Below, in pieces: positions 11,849 to 24,800 of a stretch of 63,959 nt of DNA. The notes below the pieces were generated by a model that worked only from the letters and a program-made list of their open reading frames with translations, ran no database searches and had not been told where the DNA came from. Numbering within the stretch: the first letter of the stretch is position 1; each line of letters starts with the position of its first letter. Made by a program: the position numbers and the translations under genes. The DNA is from Cyanophora paradoxa (Eukaryota > Glaucocystophyceae > Cyanophorales > Cyanophoraceae): NCBI GenBank assembly GCA_004431415.1, contig QPMI01000447.1:1-63959 (forward strand). The letters are read 5' to 3'.

Positions 11849-12291
11849 TAGCCTCTTTTTTTTTGGTGAATTACCGGCCACAGTCTCTAGACACCAGCAC
11901 TGCGGGGGCTGCCCAGGGGGCATAAAGACAAAAAAGCAAAATAACTAAGACAAGAGCACGAAGAAAGATAAGACAAAGAGCCAAAATCGACAATAAAAAA
12001 GAAAAGACACAGAGCTCGAGACAGATCGATATCGAGAAGAGACGATAAATCGAGCAGATCTAGGGACAGAGGATGACTGACACGAAGAAGAGCCAGAGCT
12101 AGAGATCATATCGGATACCATCAATATATATATCAGAAGGAATTACATCACTAAGAAGCGGGGGACAAAAATGAGAAAGATAAATAACAGGAAGAAGACA
12201 AGTAAGAGGAACAACAAGACGACATGGAGGCGGAGGCGAAGCAGGACGATGCGAAAGGGCAGAGCTACGGCACGAGGTCGAGGAGGACACA
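11849..12291 (-). mobile_element. Poly-A-tailed retroposon, copy 2 (inverted relative to copy 1)
   Basis: Read on the minus strand it matches 8993-9411 base for base over long stretches. It ends in GGTAATTCACC plus an A run (T run at 11849-11857 on plus). Similarity stops near 12291, matching the left edge of copy 1. Further 5' sequence (12291-12650) is not shared with copy 1, so it is either longer element sequence or host DNA. With copy 1 it places the acetyltransferase gene inside a 2.4-kb loop between inverted arms. Confidence 0.6.
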
Positions 12292-12652
12292 GGAGGCGGA
12301 GCAGGCGGCCCGGCGGATCAAGAGCAGGCAAAAGGACAGTCAAAGGAAGTCAAAAGGTCGAGGCGGGCAGTCGAACTGCAAACGACGGCGAACAACAGGT
12401 CGAGCACGAGGACTATAGCTAGCATTGAAACTAACTCTAGCATCAACACTACGATCAGAATCCGAACCAGACCGAACTATACTAGAAGACGATCGCGACC
12501 AGCGAAGCAGAAGACGAAGGCAAAGGCGGCAGTCCGGTATCAAGAACAAAGGCCGGAGGGTCCGGCCCGGCAAACCGCCGGGGGGAAGTAGAAGGAGCCG
12601 CAGGCTCGGCAAGCCGGCGACGGGTACGTAGGTTCTGTATCTAGCTTGTATA

Positions 12653-14657
12653 CTAGTGGCCCGGCCGCGATTCTCGCGCCGGGGGTGCAAGGGGGGAATC
12701 GGGATCTAATTATATAATGAGGCACGAACATGCACGGGGCAGATCTAGATCGACCCCGGCCCAGTGCGCGGGGCAGGTTGAAGTGTAAAGATAAACACAG
12801 ATTACGATTGAAAAAAATAGGAAAGGCCCGATAAGCAGACGCTGCGATCAAACCGAATAAAGAAAAGCCTCAATGAAAGGCAGATTCAGTGCACTGTATA
12901 TGAAAGATTGCACTTCCCGGCTTACCTTCCGGTCCGAGTGCACTGTTCAGTGATTCAGTTGCACTTCCCGGCTTACCGACGGTTCCGCTACTCGCAAAGA
13001 GTATCTGTGCGGTGGGCGGGCGCCGCCGCGGCCACGGGGCTTGAGTCGACGCCAGCGTGATTGAGATCGTTTTCAATCGAAGCCGATACACGATCAGCTG
13101 ACCCTCCATTGCAGCGCCCGCGTTTTGAGGAATTTCGAAGGTTCCTGCAGCATTTTAGCGATTTGAAGAAGTCTCTTGAGATTCATTACGCACTGCACAC
13201 GGCGATGGCGGCAAAGCCTGCAGCAACAAATCATTCACATTATTCGGGCTGACTCTATCGATATCGCAAACCTGATTGATTTGACGGGCCGGCGCTACTC
13301 CAATGTTCTTCTCAGGCAGTTGAAACGCTCCAGGCTGAGCGTGCGGCAGTTGAAACGCTTCAGGCTGAGCGTACACGTCAATGCGGCCGGGAGATACATG
13401 TCAACTAACGACAGGGTACCGCCAGAGGAAGAGGTGACGATCAGCCTGTGGGAGGGCTTCTGTGGTCTTCAGCTGCGGCGACCTGTGTATGCAATATAAT
13501 TTCAGAAAGCTGAACGCCAACTGAAGACTGGGCACGCACTGCTGCATTGGAAGTGCCCTGCGTGGCGGTGAATACGTGCGTTAGGAGCGCTAGCTGCGTT
13601 TTTGCCAGCGCGCGACTAGTACTCGATCGAAACTGCACGAACTCGAGCGCTGCGACTGTGCTGCCGGACATGACGAAACAAGTTCTGGCGCCAGCAGAAG
13701 AGTTCACGGGCTCCGTCCGGACAATGTAAGCAAATTCCGCCGTTGCATGATGACGACACCGTGCAGCCTGCGCCGGGCGCCACCCGCCACGAAGTCCCGC
13801 CCCGGGACGCGTACGACGTCTCCGGGCACGTGCACAGAAGCGGCTGCAGCTCGCCGTCCCATCTGATGCGGACTTGCACAGCAGCAGACTCACGCGCGTA
13901 ATTTAAATTGGCGAAGCTAGCGCTACTACCGGGCATAAAGCTGCGGGGCAATCTGCCGAAGCGCGTATAGCAAGCACCGCGGCGAAACCGAGAAGCCGAG
14001 CAGCGGAGTGTCGACCGCAACAAAAGCGCCCGGCCCGGCCGGCGTGCTCGGCTGCGGGCAGCGGCGCACGCGGTTCTGCGGTATAAGCTCGATTTCGGAG
14101 ACGTGCTGAGCGCAGCAAGAGAGCACGGTCTAGATCTGCACGGCCGGGCGTGCTCGGCTGCAATCAGCGGCGCAGCTAGGCACCGCGTATGCAGTCAAAA
14201 GTAGTCCAGGCGGCACGGGTACCGTGCGGCGTACGCGGCGCAGTGCGAGGAAGTGGCATGGAAATCTAGAGGAGACAGCGCTAGGGAGAAGTGGTTCCAT
14301 GGCCATGCAGAACCGCGCAAGTAAGAGCAAGGCGTACGCGGTGCACTGCGACGAAGCCGAAATCTAGAGGAGACAGCTAGGGAGAACTGGTTCCATGCAG
14401 AACCGCGCAAGGAGTTCGAAGACCGGAGTGAGGAGAAGTTCGTTTTCCCCTCGAAAACCACTTTTCCCCTCGACTTTGACGCTCGAAAGTCGAAAGCTGA
14501 CCGGTCCACCGAGCCAATCGGATCGCGAATAAAGCATCATTTTTTTCTGGTGTTGCATACTGGACCTCGAAAACGGCCTCATAGAAAACTTTTGGCTGAG
14601 GCGAGGGAACGGGAAGCCAGGGGGGGAAGACCTTCGGTCTTCTTTCCCCCCTTGCAA
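12653..14657 (-). mobile_element. Helitron-like non-autonomous element, copy A
   Basis: This 2.0-kb element is nearly identical to the one at 38699-40796, in the opposite direction. On its own strand it begins TTGCAAGGGGGGAAAG and ends in a GC-rich hairpin (GCGAGAATCGC core) followed by CCACTAG, with host T next. Internally it has a 19-base direct repeat, TTGCACTTCCCGGCTTACC (about 12908 and 12960), and a tandem of about 30 bases around AGTTGAAACGCT (13318-13373). Open frames of 60-150 codons exist on both strands but differ between the copies by frameshift and show no Rep/helicase or transposase motif. It is probably non-coding or non-autonomous. Confidence 0.55.
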
Positions 14658-16500
14658 CGTAGGTTCTGTATAGCCGCTCGATCGCGAGCCGCTGAGCCTG
14701 CAACGTCGACCGAGCGAGTGTGCCACGCGTGCGGAGTTCGATATTAATTGCATTTAAGTGGGGATTGAACAAAACAAATTGGCTCTTATTGTGTTCAGCT
14801 GTCTTCTATTTAATTCCTCGTGCTCGTTCTGCTGCTAGCGCTAGTGTGACTCGTTCTAGTGTTACTTCTCGTTCTTCGTGTCCTTTACCGTGATCCATCT
14901 TGCAATTGATTGAATATCTTGCGCTTGTCTGCGATCCCTTCAATTTGTATACGTAATTACTTTGTTACGGTAGTAAGTAGTTTTAATATTACTACCTACG
15001 GCGGGTTCGAATTCGCCCCACCGTAGTCTCTCAAAAAAACTGCAAAGAATATGTCAATTTGCAATATCTTGATTTTTGCTTTGGTGAATTCATGATTATC
15101 GGCCGCAGTCTGTAGACACCAGCACTGCGGCCGCGGCCCGCGCGCGGGGGCTGCCCAGGGGAATTCAATCATTCGAATTTCTTGGCTCTCAGTGATCTGC
15201 AATATTATCTTGACTCTCTAAGTCGATATCAATCACGATGTTCATCATCGTCATTCGTTTTCAATTTTCGTTTTGGGGTAATATTCATAAAATTACACCA
15301 GCGGTCATGGAATTTCCGTCGACCAGCTGCAGTGTGCTGAGTATGTGATCGGCACATACCACGGAATGTGCCAGGCACTTCTTCAGGAACCGTCACTGAA
15401 GCCGCCGATCATGCATGAGCGTTCGATTCGAGCAAGTACGGCTCTAGAAGATCTGAATGCATTTCTAATGGCATTGATGAATTTCTCGCAAAATATATAT
15501 GTAGATGTAGAGATGGCGGCTGCGGGTGTAGCTATAGAGAAAGGTTTATATATAATACTCGCGCGCACAAACAGGGGTGTGATGGCGGGTTGGCCTGAGG
15601 CCTAGGGCGCCGTATTGGCTTTTTTTGGCCGTGCGTTTGACCGTCCGACGGTCTTGCGGCCGGTTGCTTTTCTCTATATCTTGGTTTTGGGGAGGGGCGC
15701 CGGCGGTGCGCCAGCGGCTGCTGGAACGGGAGGGGCGGGGGGCCCGGGGCGCGGGACGCGAGCGCTTGGGTTCGCGGGTGGATAGATCGTTCGCGACGCG
15801 TTTATGTGTGGGTTGTGGAGTGGGAGGTGGGCCTGTCCGACGGTCGTTTGGGAGGGGGGCGAGAGGGGGCGCGGGCGCCGGCGTTAGGACGATCGCGACT
15901 CAGTGACTGTATGGGTTGGTTGGTGGCGCTGGCCGCGTTGCTCTCTTGTAGCTGCGCATGCGGAAGAGGAGTAGGTTGAGGGGCGGGGCAGGAAGCTCGA
16001 GGGTCCTCGGGGCGGCCGCGGGCAGGGCATTTCAGGAGGCAGCTGCGGTGGCGAAGCGGGTACCGCATGGGCAAGAGAATTAAAAGGTCCCAGTGACGGG
16101 GTCGCGATCAGCCGCGGCGCGGGCGAGCACTGGTGGAGGGGGGGCGGGGGGGCTTGATCATGAGGTGGCCTTTTATTTATAAGGGGCGGCCGGCGCCGGT
16201 AGCCGCACAATTGTCTGACGTATATATATATACGTTTATATATACGTAGGTTTTCGAATTCCAGGAGGACCCATGGCCAGGGTTGACTACCGGAGTCCGG
16301 GTCGCAGCATGCGCAGTAGTCGACGATGGAGATTGTACCATGGAGGGAGGGAGGGAGGGGGGGGGGGGGGGGGGATGGAGGGTAGCTATAGGGGCTCCAA
16401 CTGGCAACCGCGGCGCGGTAGGTACGCCGCAACAGACTCTCACGACTAGTAAAGATTCTATTACATGTACAGATCTAGAGTCGTACAGAGTCGTGCGGTA
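14658..16500. other. Gene-poor stretch with retroposon tail and foldback tracts
   Basis: T-rich and GC-rich patches alternate. The direct repeat ACGTAGGTTCTGTAT stands at 14658 and again at 12626, on both sides of copy A. The retroposon 3' end lies at 15083-15161. A G run is at about 16353-16373 and TATATATA tracts at about 16220-16245. Open frames are short and unconvincing. Confidence 0.4.
15083..15161 (-). mobile_element. Poly-A retroposon 3' end, copy 3 (diverged, short)
   Basis: It reads TGGTGAATTCATGATTATCG, then CGCAGTCTGTAGACACCAGC and ACTGCGG, matching the 3' block of copies 1 and 2 on the minus strand with a few changes and an insertion of GCGCGC-type sequence before GGGGGCTGCCCAGGGG. 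The A tail has been lost or mutated. Confidence 0.5.
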
Positions 16501-16549
16501 CAAACTCTAGTACTACAGAGTACTAGTAGTACAGACAACAGTAGCTGCG

Positions 16550-16805
16550 CGCCGCGGCGCGCCGCCGCCCGCGGGCCGCGGGACGTCGACGGCGACTCGA
16601 CGCGCGCGGCCACGAGTCGGCCCACGACGCCGGCGCCGGCGCCGCGCGCCCGGCCCGGGGCCGGCGCCGCAGCTGCCAGACCGTCGGACCGGGCCAGTCT
16701 GTCACAGGCTGACAGAGGCTGTCTGCCGCTGTCATGATCACTGCCTAACAGGCAGGGCAGTGGCAGCCTGCAGGCTGCAGCCTGCAGCGGCAGCCTGCAG
16801 CTGGC
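16550..16805. repeat. GC-palindrome / GCAGCCTGCAG foldback tract
   Basis: Self-complementary sequences such as GCGCGCCGCGGCGCGC and CCGGCCCGGGGCCGG are followed by GGCAGCCTGCAGGCTGCAGC. It is a diverged version of the foldback tracts found in each array unit at 23195-23350, 29690-29840 and 33210-33370. It marks the approximate left limit of unit 1 similarity. Confidence 0.55.
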
Positions 16806-17167
16806 AAAAAACAACCGGTACTTGGTTTCAATGATTCCACATGTACACGAAAACGAGTTGCATTGGAAGAAATATTTGGACTTCAAACTTTTTAAGCATG
16901 TATATTATACATGCATATGGGTTTAATCTGATGCCCTTCACTTATGTTAAAGCTAAATAGATGCTGATCATGACTCATGCCATGATGAGAATCTAGATCG
17001 ATCGATTGTGCGTGAAATTATTTGATTACATTCTCAGAAGAAACTTTTTAAATCAGAATCGAAGAATATTTTATTATTAAAACAACCAGGATGCGATGAG
17101 AATCACGCCTTCGAATCCCGCCCGTTCCACATAATTCCGATCGATCATGCCCCACCTTGCCTGTATA

Positions 17168-17226
17168 CGCCCCCACAGTGCTGGAGTAGACTAGAGGCTG
17201 TGGCCGGTAATTCACCCAAAAAAAAG
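17168..17226 (+). mobile_element. Poly-A retroposon 3' end, copy 4
   Basis: It contains CCCCACAGTGCTGGAGTAGA and GCTGTGGCCGGTAATTCACC, then an A run. It is the same 3' block as copies 1-3 without the T/C-rich body, and so 5'-truncated. It lies just before unit 1 of the tandem array. Confidence 0.5.
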
Positions 17227-19002
17227 GATTAATATTTCACACCACCTCCGAAACCTCTGTACCCTGCGCCGGTGTTGCTTACGTAAGAACCAGGTGGCCG
17301 GCTGTAACTGAATCGTGATCCTACGAGGCTAGCCAAAGCAACTTCCGCTCCCGGCCCGCGGCCGGCCCGGCAACCGGCGCCCCCGCCGCCCCGCAGGGCC
17401 CGCACTGCGGCACACGTGCACGACTCCGGAGCTACTACGTATACTAGCCTACTAGGCTACGCGCGCGGTCACGCAGTTGTTGCCGCAGTGCCTTTTCATC
17501 TAAGTAGCCTCGAGCTCAGCGGTGCCACGGTGAGCTGCTTAGAGCCCGACATGCCCGCCGGGCGCGCTGGCCGTCCTGCGGCCCAGCACCGGGCGCGGCC
17601 TGGGCGGGCCACCGGTCCGCAACGTTTTAACCTGCAACATTGCCGAGCTGACGGCCGGGCCCGGGCAAGTGCGAGCAGCATCCGTCGATAGGTCCGGCTG
17701 CTCCGGATCCGGGCAGTCCACAGCGCCAGCACTTCCTCCGAGGACCGCCAGCTCAACATCGGCACGCGTGCACCGTGGCGCTCCGGCCGGCGACAAATCC
17801 ATCCAAGGCGGCGGATTTCAACCGACTCTGTTCGAGTGAGCTCTCCTGCCTGCTAGGCAGACCCAAAAGCTTGCAATCGCAGCGCTTGGCGCCCAAGAGG
17901 CACCCGACATCACGCTTACGTGCTGAATCCTTTCCCGCCGGCGCCTAGCAGGCCTAGGCCCGGCCTCCGATCGCGACTGCGCGCAAAGCATTTTCCCACA
18001 AAGCTCGTCACGCAGCGAGGTGCGCTTCAGTTCGCGCTGGCCCGCCGTTGACTTCTATAAACGCGATCCGCCCTTGCTGCTGGCCTATAGCTATAGGCTT
18101 TCGGCAAGTAAACATCGCACGCTACGCGTGCGAATGTCGTCTGGCTTATAATTATTTTCATCCTCAGCTTGGAACCGACCAGGCCTGTGGCGGTCCGGAT
18201 CCTACGTATAAGGTCTTGGGAGGGAGGACACTAGCTACAGACTCCACAGGCTGATCGGCGGTCTCGACAGGGGGACAGACGCCAATTTGCAAGAAAGGTA
18301 CATGCGCCGCGGCGGTGCACGTGTACAATCTGTTTGCAAAGCGCATGCGCACGCAAGCAAGACTTAAATTACAATTACTTATAACCTTCGGAGGACTGGG
18401 ACGGGCAGCAGCTATAGCCCAGAGCACCGCTTTTGAATGTTCGAGAGAATTCGGAGATGGAGGCTAGAAGCGTGCCCACGTAGGCCTTCGTAGCACATCT
18501 AGCCATATCATCATATGTGCATATCATATTTGCTTAACATATGCATCCCCGCCATCCCGTCATTGCCTTTAAACCGGCGATATCCATGTCGACGTCGCAA
18601 TCGGCAGCTGAAGCCGAGTTTTGCATTTCGATGAACAGTTGCTGCAATCATGAATGCCCATCGTGTGAATTGACTGCTGAATGTTTGCGACTGCGCGAAC
18701 GCGCAGACAGCCTTGGCCCACTGGCGCTGTGATTGCGATCAACATTGCGAGCTCGTGATCAATTATGGTGCGCCACTTCCGTCCTCCGTGCGAATATCCG
18801 AGAGCCTCTCGATCGGAGCTAGATCTTCTAGATCTAGCTATATAGATCTCCGGAGCTAGATCGGAGCGTGATCGACCGATATTATCCGATGATCCATGCT
18901 AGCAATCAATTTCAAGATCTAGCGCTAGTCGCCAGCGCCGCGAATCCGATTTTATTGTTGATATTAATACTGCAATGAATCTGCACCGAGCATACCATAT
19001 GC

Positions 19003-21829
19003 ATGATCCTGATCGACTTTCTCGGCCAGACACAATCGCGATCGATATCGATGGCGAGGCCGATATCGATACCTGCAGCCTTGGCCTCGGCTGAATCCGG
19101 AGTGTTGATGGGGCCTTCTGCGAAACGACGTGCTTTGACCGCACCCGAGCACACCGTCGACCCAGACGTGAGCGTCGTTTTATACGTGGAACGTGTTATC
19201 GCGATATACGCGAATTCGAACTATAATTCGCCGAGGCTGATTGTTTGGTCTCTGGTCGGTCCGCGCCTCGCACGTGCAGATATCGACGGTGCCGGCAGTG
19301 CAGAGGGAGATTCGGGTGACGCGGCTCGCGCTGGACATGCTGCTCTCTGCCACCGCCGGTCTCAACGTCGACTCCCGCTTGGTGCTGGAGCTGAACAGCG
19401 CGAAGCTCGAATGCATCCTGCTGCTTCGGCGCGCCCTCATCAACGCCGGGCCCGGCTGCTGTTACATAGAGGTCCGCATCCGCCGCCGCCCCGCACGGCT
19501 CTAATTTTCCACGGGGATGCACGTGGCGCGGTTTCACCGAGATTTGATGCGCTTTCGTGCGGGTGAAACGCGCAGACGGACTTTCAGGGGGTGGCGGATC
19601 CGACGCTGATTCGGGAGCTGTGCGAGGCGGTTGGCGAGATGCGCTACCTCAGCGGTGCGAGCGTCTGCTTAGAGCTCGGCCCCCGAGGCCCCCGATTTCA
19701 CATGACTCGTTCCCGTCCGCAATATTTATTCTCGTCGTGCAGCGTGGCGCGTGACGGACGCGGCGCTGTCTGCGGGGGACCTGGCGCGCGGCCTGCAGGG
19801 CAGCGCGTCGACGCTGCTGCTCTCGCGGGTCAGCCTCTCCGCAGAGGGCATCGCGGACCTCTTCCGCCGCATGGAGAAGGCAACCTTCGCCAGCGTCTCT
19901 CTGCACGAGACGGAGTGCACGCTCCAGCTCAAGAGTGCGCCCGGCCCCACACGCGGTCGCAAACGCACGCAGCGCGCACTGCAGCTCGACAGCTGCACGG
20001 AAGCTCACTTTCGTCCGCATTCGGTGCAGGCCGGAGGCAGCGGGAGCCATCGGACGCCTGGTTTTCGCAGCTGCTCGAGCGGGCGGCGGGGGCCGCGCGC
20101 AATCTGACGATCAAGAACTGCCGCGGCCTTGATGTGGGCGCGGTGCGGGCGCTCGCGCGGGCCCTCCACCGCCCCGGCTGCCATCTCGAGCACGTCGAGA
20201 TATCGTGCGCGAGTTTTCGAACATCCAATTCCTAGTGTCAGAGCTTAGGGCTCGCGCATGCGTTTAATTTACTGGTCATGACGATATTTAAAGGTGCAAC
20301 GCTCCCGGATGGAGCGAGCGTGGCGCGAGCTGGCGAGCGCATGCCAGGCAGTCCGCGCGATCGGCGCGAGTCCTCTCGCGGTTCGGTGAGTACTCGAGTG
20401 TCGCTCGCGCTTTTTCGCACAGTATCGCGCATCGTCGTCGGCGCTGGTTCCGGTCTAGATCTGGCGACCGATGGATGGCGTGCGGCAGGTTGAATGGAAA
20501 GCCGCTGGAGGAGGCGACTGCGATGCAGGAAGCTCCTACGACGACTGCGGCCGTTGCTGCAACGTACCCGGGACCGTCCGATTGCAAGCGGCCCGTTCCG
20601 CACTCGAGCAAAGGTGTGCTTGACATTTCGTCGCCCAGTCGCCTCGACGATTGTGCCTTGAGCCGTGCGCTGACATCGAGTTGCCCGCTTGCGATTGCGC
20701 AGGGCCTGGCGACGGCTCAAAATGCGGCGGCTCTGATTCGGCAGCCGTCAATGCTGGCAAACCCGGCCGATCGATATGGCGATCGCTGCGACGGCGTCGG
20801 CCACACGTCCCGGTCCGCAATAATTTTAGCGATTCGCATTTCGAATATTTAATTATATAAGTTCATATTCATTTCAATCTCGTGGACGCTCACGCGTCCG
20901 CTCAGGCACGTGCATACCGGATGGCGGCGCGCCACCGGTGTCGATCGCATGCGCAGCTGTGCAGACCGTCAGTTGCAAGCAGCAGCGCAAGCGGAGCCCG
21001 CCACCAGAGAAGCGGGCCCTCGCGGCTGCAAAGGGCCGAAGCTGCTCAATGGGCCATCCGAACCGACTGAGAAGAGATCGAAGCCGGCGCCGGGGCGGAT
21101 CGGGAAGCCGTCGAAGCGGCCGCGGGAGAAGGGCTGGGTGCCGTCCTGCGCGGACGCGGAGGGCCCGTACGACTTCCTCGGCCTCGTCCTCGACGCCATG
21201 CGCCGCAACGATGACGCCAACGCCGACGCCGCCGGCGGCTTCTCGGGCTCAAGCTCCGACTCGGACCGCTGCCCGACGCCCGTCCTCGATCAGCCCTCCG
21301 CCGGCGCCGCCAATGGCAAGGGTGCAGACAGCGAGCACCGACGGGCGACGGCCCAGCAAGCCCCAGCGACACAGGCAAGGCCCGCTGAGCATGCTTATTA
21401 CAAGGCCAAGGCCGTCGACGTCGCGCCGGCGTATCCAAATGCATCTGCCAGCGTGAAACCAGCTGCAGCGGGGGCCATGCCACCGCCCCAATCAGCTGCA
21501 GCCCACAGACGGCGGCGGCCGCTGCAACAGTCTCGGGCTCGCAGCGTGACAGTGCCGGCCAAGGCCCCGCTCCGCCGCCCCGATGTGGATCCGGGTGCTG
21601 CGGCCGCCGTCCGCGGGGCCGGCGGCTGCGGTCGGGGGGGGGGCGCGGCGGGTGGAGGTGGAGTGGCGGGCGGGACTGGGGGCTGTGCTGGGGGCGGCGT
21701 CGGCGGCGCTGGGGGAGCGGGTGGTCGAGCTTTGGGACGGGGCCCTCAACGGCGTCGACGACGGCGCGCAGCTGCGCCCCGCCGGCCTCTACTTCGCCGT
21801 CACCCCCGCCGACCTCGCCCGCGTTTAGA
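19003..21829 (+). pseudogene. LRR (RNI-like) gene, array copy 1, frame-disrupted
   Basis: Same exon layout as the intact copy at 35522-38366: exon 0 ends at 19167, exon a is 19280-19471, and the later exons run to the donor after 20395. The LRR exons b-d are open, including GDLARGLQGSASTLLLSR and RNLTIKNCRGLDVGAVRAL. Copy 1 lacks one G in exon e (CCCGGATGG versus CCCGGGATGG) and lacks C bases near 21488 and 21580 in the C-terminal exon, which breaks the reading frame. These are homopolymer sites, so sequencing or assembly error is a real alternative to decay. Confidence 0.55.
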
Positions 21830-21836
21830 TCGCAGG

Positions 21837-24800
21837 CGGGCTTAAGCTTCCGCCGCCGCATTTAAAATCGAAGTTGCCCGTAAGCTTCGAGCTTTGATCG
21901 ATATCAGACCATTATAATTACAAATGGTGCCATTATGATCAGCAGGGGCACTTTAAATTTGTGATAGTATAGCTAGCATCGCCTGTGCAGGCGCGTGATC
22001 TGTGTTGATGTAAATTTTAAAAAGAGGCTCCCCCTCCCCCCCCTCCCCCCCTCCCCTCCCCCCCCTGCGGGCTTGAATCACAAGACCGTTTAATTTGCTT
22101 ATGCCATCCATTCGCAACCATAAACCCTTTTAGTCGGTATATATATTACTGTTCGACAGGAGTGAATAAGTACAGGATTGCAGTGCGAACTCATTTGATT
22201 TGCTCTTATGGGTTTGCGAGCGGTAACGTCAACGCGTCCGGTCGATCGATGTCGTATTCTTTGCAGCCGTGCATATGCACGGTCATAATCGTGATCTGCA
22301 GCTGCGATCCGGAGCTGTTCTAATTTCATGGGGTTGTTGCAACTATATTGCTATTGCCACGGCTTCGCCTCCACGCATTTACGACCAAACATTTGCGTAT
22401 GCCATCCATTCGCAACCATATACGTAAACGCTCTTAGGCAGTAACATACAATTTCTATTGCTGTTCGACAGTACTGAATTCTCGGAAGAAGTACAGGACT
22501 GCGGTGCGAACACATTCAAGCTGCATGCACGCATGGGTTTGCGAGCGTTAACCCGCAATGGTCCCGCATGCGCACTGCGGCAGTTTTTCGCAGTTTTTCC
22601 AGACTGTACATGTCACAGTGTACGTATATATAGACATACGTAATCTGTATACGCGCCAGGTACCGGTGTACCCATGCGTACGTATGCAGCCGCTGAGCGC
22701 CGTGCGCGCGTACGTGGTGCCACGGTGGATCATGATTTTTTTTCCATGGCGAGTCCTATATATATCCGTATTCTAGTAGCTAGCTATAGTGGATATCGAT
22801 CATGGAGCCGCGCGCGGCGCGCGTGTCCGGTCCTATGGGCCGTGTTCCGGTCGCATTCGATCGCGATTTCGAGGCCGCCGGGTATCGATATCCCGCAATT
22901 TGGGCAGGAAGCTTGTGCCTGCAACGGCGGCAGTGCAACCTAGCTATATATAGATATAGCCCGCAGGGCCACAGCCTGCATGCGCAGGCTGCGCGGCAGG
23001 CTGCATGCACCGTGGCACGCGCACTGTCCAGGTCTCGGTCATGATATCATTGATATCGATATCGCCGAGTCGATATCGATGCGCATGCCACCGTACGCGT
23101 GGCACACTGCGCGGCAGTGCCGCAGTAATAGACTACTACCGGTACTAGTGCGCTGCCGCCGCGGCCCTGCGGGAGCCTGCGGCGCACTGCGGCGGCAGCT
23201 GCAGCGCTAGCTGGCAGCTGCAGCCTGCAGGCTGCATGCAGGCTGCAGCCTGCAGGCTGCAGCAGGCTGCAGCCTGCAGGCTGCAGTGCCTGCAGGCCGC
23301 GGGCCGGCGGCGGGCGCCCGGCGCCCGCGGCCGGCTGCGGCGGCCCGCATGTCTGCAGCGCTAGCGTGCCAGTGACGTCGACTGGCCGCGGCCGTCTAGA
23401 TCTAGATCTGTGGCCTCAGTGGACTCCCCCGGGAGAGTCCCCCGGGACTCCCCCCCCCCCCTTCTTTTTTCGGTGCCCAAGCGGCCGGAAAAACAACCGG
23501 TACCGGCAATGGTCCGGCATTCGAAATGTACACGAAAACGATTTAATTTACATTGGAAGAAATATTGAGACGTATAAATGCATGAGACGTGTTTGATGAT
23601 CAAGTATATACAAGTATATATAGACATTATAATCAGAAGTGAATATATTTTTAACGACCCAGATTAATATTACCGAAACCTCTGTACCCTGCGCCGGCGC
23701 TGCTTACGTAAGAACCAGCTGGCCAGCTGTAACTGAATCGTGATCCTACGAGGCTGCCTCAGAGTCAGTGCAGCAACTTCCGCTCCCGGCCCGGCCCCGC
23801 ACACGACTCCGGACTCCGGAGCTACGTATACTAGGCTACGCGCGCGGTCACGCAGTTGTCGCCTTCAAAGTTCTCATCTGGCCTCGAGCTCAGCGGTGCC
23901 ACGGTGAGCTGCTTAGAGCCCGACCTGCCCGCCGGGCGCGCTGGCCGTCCTGCGGCCCAGCACCGGGCGCGGCCTGGGCGGGCCACCGGCTTGCAACCTG
24001 CAACATATGCGTTGCCGAGCTGACGGCCCGGGCAGGTGCGAGTAGCATCCGTCGATAGGTCCGGCTACTCCGGGCAGTCCACAGCGCCAGCGCTCCCTCC
24101 GAGGACCGCCAGCTCGACATCGGCACGCGTGCACCGTGGCGCTCCGGCCGGCGACAAATCCATCCAAGGCGGCGGATTTCAACCCATCGACTCTGCTCGA
24201 GTGAGCTGCTCTGCCTGCTAGGCAGACCCAAAAGCTTGCAATCGCAGCGCGTGGCGCCCAAGAGGCACCCGACATCACGCTTACGTGCTGAATCCTTTCC
24301 CGCCGGCGCCTAGCAGGCCTAGGCCCGGCCTCCGATCGCGACTGCGCGCAAAGCATTTTCCCGCAAAGCTCGTCACTCAGCGAGGTGCGCTTCAGTTCCC
24401 GACTGGCCCGCGCTGGTTGACTTCTATAATTGCGATCGGCCCCTGCTGCTAGCCTATAGCTATAGCCAGCTATAGGCCGCGGGCCTTCAGATCAGCGAGA
24501 AGCCGATAATTGCCAGATGCAGCTTGGGCTCGCGCTAACTCGGAAACAATTACAATTAATATAAAAGTACTAGTACTAGCTATCATAGTACAGTATTAGT
24601 AAGGAGTAACTTAGTAAACATCGCACGCTAGGCGTGCGAATGTCGTCTGGCTTACATTTATTTTCATCACCAGCTGGAAACCTACCACTAGGCCTGAAGG
24701 GAGGAGAGTCGTCAAGTTCAACGGCGGTCTCGACAGCCGGGCAGACCGTCTGTCGACGCCAATCTGCAAAGAAAGCTTTAAGGTGCATGCCGTGCACGTG

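Larger units (their letters stand above)
17248..23672. repeat. Tandem array unit 1
   Basis: Units are phased here on the shared start CCGAAACCTCTGTACCCTGC (17248, 23673, 30195, 33715). Unit 1 is 6425 bases. Its first about 1.5 kb is clearly more diverged and has indels relative to units 2-4, while from about 18,800 on it is nearly identical. It carries gene copy 1 and the empty insertion site of the Helitron-like element at 22170/22171. Confidence 0.85.

Noticed and set aside
12653-12660. CACTA-type transposon end (TAGTG near the element edge)
   Set aside because: The motif faces the wrong way for a CACTA end and the other end does not match.
14966-15025. tRNA-like stretch: TACGGT and ACCGTA ends with GGGTTCGAATTCGCCC near the 3' side
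   Set aside because: Only 60 bases long, with no proper D arm and an irregular anticodon stem. At best an organellar-type or degenerate tRNA relic.
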